DNA of 64,000 nt from Phytoactinopolyspora limicola. GTDB lineage: Bacteria > Actinomycetota > Actinomycetes > Jiangellales > Jiangellaceae. The translations under genes and the position numbers were made by a program. Positions within the stretch are counted from its first letter, which is position 1. Each line of letters starts with the position of its first letter. The notes beneath the pieces are model-generated. The model saw only the letters and a program-made list of their open reading frames with translations. It did not search any database and had not been told where the DNA came from. Below, piece after piece: positions 61,484 to 64,000 of this stretch. The stretch lies in NCBI RefSeq assembly GCF_011320225.1, contig NZ_JAAOEN010000009.1, positions 124,001 to 188,000 of the forward strand, written 5' to 3'.

Positions 61484-62112
61484 GCGACGGGTTACCAGGA
61501 TCGATCGGTGTCCGGAAGGTGCTGGTGATCGGCACCGGAGCGATATCGGTCTGTCATCTTCCGACGTTCGTCACGTTGCTGCGACAGCACTACCGGGTGG
61601 ACACCGCGGTCTGCCTGACCGAAGCAGCCAGGGCCATGGTGTCGCCAGCCGCGTTGGAGGTGCTGAGCGGCCGGCCGGCTATTCCACCGGGTTGGTCGGC
61701 CGGTTCCGGTCCGATCCACGTGGAATGGGCGCAGTGGCCCGACGCGGTTCTTGTGTGGCCGGCCACCCTCCACTTCCTTGCCTCCTGTGCACTAGGACTC
61801 ACCGCCGACGTTGCGACCAGCATCGCGGTCGCGGCCACCGTCCCCGTGGTATTCGCGCCGTCGTTGGCTATGGGGGTGACAGCCAGTGGTCCATACCGAC
61901 GCGCCGCGGCGGCGCTGCAGGCAGACGGCCGGCATCTGGTTGGCCCAATCGCCGGCCACGGCGTGTGGACCTGGCAACTCAGCGATGGCGCGTGTGCACC
62001 ACCGGATGCGGTCCTGCGGGAACTGGCCCGGATCTCCAGCGGACCAACCGAACCCACTCACCACGCGAAGGAACATCATGACCACCACCGTGTCTCGCGT
62101 ACTTCCCAGTGA
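61480..62112 (+). CDS. PPC-decarboxylase-like flavoprotein (C-terminal Cys decarboxylase)
   Basis: A 210-residue flavoprotein of the EpiD/TvaF/PPC-DC family. VLVIGTGAISVCHLPTFVTLLR is the flavin-binding opening. WPATLHFLASCALGLTADV stands for the PASANT block and VPVVFAPSLAMGVT for the PAMN block, both altered but in register. It would oxidatively decarboxylate the precursor's last Cys to a thioenol that joins dehydrobutyrine-44 as AviMeCys. The last 35 bases overlap the GNAT gene, so the C-terminal tail (THHAKEHHDHHRVSRTSQ) may be non-essential. Confidence 0.83.
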   Translation: MSDGLPGSIGVRKVLVIGTGAISVCHLPTFVTLLRQHYRVDTAVCLTEAARAMVSPAALEVLSGRPAIPPGWSAGSGPIHVEWAQWPDAVLVWPATLHFLASCALGLTADVATSIAVAATVPVVFAPSLAMGVTASGPYRRAAAALQADGRHLVGPIAGHGVWTWQLSDGACAPPDAVLRELARISSGPTEPTHHAKEHHDHHRVSRTSQ

Positions 62113-62650
62113 ACTCGCCGTCCGTCCGATCACCGAGACCGATCAGGACGTCGTCGACGCGTTCTTGTCCGCCGACCGCATTGGTGAGATGGCGGACTCT
62201 GGATTCACCGCGGCCGACGACGAGACGAGGCAGCACATCGTCTCGTTCATCAGCGCGGGCACGGCACGCGGCTGGTTTGTTGAACTGTCTGGTTACGGCC
62301 CGCTATGTATCCAGCTCTATATGCCCTTCGGAATCCCGGGGGTGTGGAGTGGCGACGTGATCAACGGCGTCGAGGCCGCCCGGGTCGGCCGGCGTGGCGT
62401 CGGAACCGCATGTATGGCGGTTGTGCTGGATGAACTGTTCGGCGGACCGGATGTACACCGGCTGATGGGATTCGTTTCGGTGACCAACGAGCCGTCGCTG
62501 CGAATGTGCGACCGGCTCGGCTTCACCCGCGAAGGTATCGCCCGTGACCAGATGCCTAGCCCGGACGGACGGGTGGACGCGGTGATGATGGGGTTGCTGC
62601 GCGACGAGTGGCAGGGCGCTGCCGCGATCGAAAGGCGCCTGGTCGGATGA
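62078..62650 (+). CDS. GNAT-family N-acyltransferase
   Basis: A 190-residue GNAT protein. The N-terminus is LAVRPITETDQDVVDAFLSADRIGEM, and the acyl-CoA-binding motif A lies in GVEAARVGRRGVGTACMAVVLDELFGG (RRGVGTA). The end SVTNEPSLRMCDRLGFTREGIARDQ is typical of N-acetyltransferases. Its operon place suggests it acylates the RiPP amino end. A GNAT joins peptide and polyketide in goadvionin, and a KAS III gene lies downstream here. ATG 62078 has GAAGGAA upstream. Confidence 0.88.
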   Translation: MTTTVSRVLPSELAVRPITETDQDVVDAFLSADRIGEMADSGFTAADDETRQHIVSFISAGTARGWFVELSGYGPLCIQLYMPFGIPGVWSGDVINGVEAARVGRRGVGTACMAVVLDELFGGPDVHRLMGFVSVTNEPSLRMCDRLGFTREGIARDQMPSPDGRVDAVMMGLLRDEWQGAAAIERRLVG

Positions 62651-63105
62651 TGAGGAGAGCTGCCCAGCGGACCGACCGTCATGCCTTCGTCGAAAGATTC
62701 GTCGACGACATCTGGAACCACCGTCGCTTTGAGCGGCTTCCCCAGTACCTCCATCCGGACTACCGGCAGGTCGACGAGCGATCCGAGGTGATCATCCGCG
62801 GGTACGACGAGTTCGCGCGAGCGGTGCGATCGATGCTGGAACTCATCGAACACGCCCGGATGCGGGCGACACATGTGGTGAGTTCGGGCGCTGACCTCGC
62901 CTACCGATGGGAGCTGGTCGGGTGGGTTACCGATGCCGAAGTCCTTGGTCCGGCGTTACGGATCATGGCGGATCAGGTTCCTGAGTTGCGGCTGATCTCG
63001 GTGAGTGGCACGAACATCGCGCGGATGGTGGACGGGCTCATCCTCGATGAAGTCAACGAACTCGATCAGCAGTCCGTGGTGCAGCAGATGGGGTGGTGGC
63101 AATGA
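62647..63105 (+). CDS. SnoaL/NTF2-like protein
   Basis: A 152-residue cone-barrel protein. VERFVDDIWNHRRFERLPQYLHPDYRQVDERSEVIIRGYDEFARAVRSMLELIEHARMRATHVVSSGADLAYRWELVG has the SnoaL-like layout (helices, then curved sheet). Relatives include cyclases, hydratases and non-catalytic proteins, and the active-site residues do not decide which. Start ATG 62647 overlaps the GNAT stop; another ATG follows at 62650. ATGA overlap with the KAS III gene. Confidence 0.75.
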   Translation: MMRRAAQRTDRHAFVERFVDDIWNHRRFERLPQYLHPDYRQVDERSEVIIRGYDEFARAVRSMLELIEHARMRATHVVSSGADLAYRWELVGWVTDAEVLGPALRIMADQVPELRLISVSGTNIARMVDGLILDEVNELDQQSVVQQMGWWQ

Positions 63106-64000
63106 GCGCCGCGTCCTGGTCCGGGTTTGGTGTCATGGGCCTCGGAATGTGCCTGCCCGGTCCTGCGCTGGGAAACCGAATCGTGGCTGAGCGGTGCGGA
63201 ACCAGCCCGGAATGGGTGGCGGAACGGACCGGAATAATCAGTCGGCACCATAGGGCGGCAGGCCAAGGCACCGCCGATCTAGCGGTGAGCGCCGCGGAGG
63301 CCGCCATCGCCGACGCGCAGGTCCGGCCGGACATGGTGGTGCTTGCCACCGTGACGCCGGACCGTCCAGTTCCGGCGACGGCCAGCGCTGTGCAAGACCG
63401 GCTGGGGCTACACGGGGCACCCGCCGTCGACGTCAACGCCGCCTGCTCCGGTTTCGTGTACGCGGTGACGATGGCGTGGGGGGCGATGGCCACGGGTATC
63501 GCGACCACGCCGTTGGTGATCGGCGCGGACGTGTTCACCCGGCATGTCGATCCCGGTGACCGCCGCACCGCTCCACTGTTCGGAGATGGGGCCGGAGCGA
63601 TCGTCCTCGGTGCGGTACCACCTGGCTTCGGGATCCTGGCCGTGGAGCTGTGGGCGGATGGTGCGCTGCAGGAACTCGCCCATGTGCCCGCGCCCGAGGC
63701 GGGTTCACCCTCCTGGTTTCACATGGACGGCCGAGGTGTGCGCGACGTGGTGCTGGACATGGGGCCGAAGCTGCTCGACTCGGTGCTGAGCGCGGCCGAC
63801 CTACCGATAGATCAGCTTGACCGGGTGATCGTGCACCAGGCGAACCCGAAGCTGGTCCAGACACTGGCTGAGTCGGTGCGGCTCGACGACCGCATCGTGC
63901 CGTTGTTCGGAAAGCGCACCGGCAACACGGCGTCGGCGTCGCTGCCGGTGTCGCTGGCCTTCGCCCATCGGGAACGGCCACTTCAACGGGGCGCGTACGT
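63102..64000 (+). CDS. 3-oxoacyl-ACP synthase III (KAS III), 3' end outside window
   Basis: The first 299 residues of a FabH-type thiolase-fold enzyme. The catalytic triad is complete: Cys115 in VNAACSGFVYAV, His245 in VIVHQANPKLVQTL and Asn275 in RTGNTASASLPVS, at the spacing found in FabH. It either starts an acyl chain or transfers an acyl group (some secondary-metabolism KAS III proteins are acyltransferases). Its link by ATGA overlap to the RiPP genes suggests a fatty or polyketide acyl group on the product. The frame is open to the window edge. Confidence 0.92.
   Translation, partial: MSAASWSGFGVMGLGMCLPGPALGNRIVAERCGTSPEWVAERTGIISRHHRAAGQGTADLAVSAAEAAIADAQVRPDMVVLATVTPDRPVPATASAVQDRLGLHGAPAVDVNAACSGFVYAVTMAWGAMATGIATTPLVIGADVFTRHVDPGDRRTAPLFGDGAGAIVLGAVPPGFGILAVELWADGALQELAHVPAPEAGSPSWFHMDGRGVRDVVLDMGPKLLDSVLSAADLPIDQLDRVIVHQANPKLVQTLAESVRLDDRIVPLFGKRTGNTASASLPVSLAFAHRERPLQRGAY

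Overview
The window is GC-rich DNA from an actinomycete. The evidence is GTG and TTG starts, long chains of genes joined by ATGA/TGATG overlaps, a DUF222-HNH endonuclease, a DtxR/IdeR-type iron box, and StrR-like and TipA-like regulators. The species cannot be named from this. I recognised no tRNA, rRNA, CRISPR array, integrase or transposase gene.

Layout. 1-3676 (minus): the end of an aminopeptidase P gene, an alpha/beta hydrolase, a CGNR zinc-finger regulator and a methyltransferase. 3849-5894: a decayed aldehyde dehydrogenase gene followed by a DUF234-type ATPase that looks acquired. 5993-11658: an iron-siderophore module (two FecCD permeases, a siderophore-interacting protein fused to a methyltransferase-like domain, a binding lipoprotein) divergent from an AraC regulator, with an iron box between. 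11648-14537: a histidine phosphatase, a short PEP-utilising enzyme and two helix-turn-helix proteins. 14548-15867: a ribosomal protein L11 paralogue divergent from a TipA-like regulator; both promoters have the same MerR-type layout. 16073-25709: ferredoxin reductase, MFS exporter, PIG-L deacetylase with methyltransferase, cation/proton antiporter with regulatory subunit, and a large secreted M14 peptidase. 25711-26879: an AbiEii/XRE pair. 27102-31285: a second metal-chelate ABC importer with an MFS protein, then a broken YeiH gene. 31968-45822: one long operon for uptake and breakdown of an unknown rhamnoside (GntR regulator, GH78 rhamnosidase, complete Dpp-type ABC importer, three dehydrogenases, a degenerate metallo-beta-lactamase fold protein, an acyl-CoA ligase). 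45826-46652: an MntA-HepT toxin-antitoxin pair. 46626-49607: a kinase-like gene, an acyl-CoA dehydrogenase and a TetR regulator. 49804-53526: metH with an upstream SAH riboswitch. 53592-55451: the DUF222-HNH gene and repeat DNA.

55477-64000 (runs off the end) is the left part of a RiPP biosynthetic cluster. It has dTDP-deoxysugar genes rmlC, rmlB and rmlA, a StrR-like regulator, a 49-residue precursor ending in TIVIHC, an APH-fold protein, a HopA1-like protein, a PPC-decarboxylase-like flavoprotein, a GNAT acyltransferase, a SnoaL-like protein and a ketoacyl synthase III. The precursor tail and enzyme set point to a thioamitide or class V lanthipeptide-like product with a C-terminal AviMeCys ring, possibly glycosylated and acylated. 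No YcaO/TfuA pair is visible, so thioamidation is open.

The strongest leads are this RiPP cluster, the TipA/L11 locus (a candidate thiopeptide-inducible substitute ribosomal protein), the SAH riboswitch on metH, and a dispersed inverted-repeat family.
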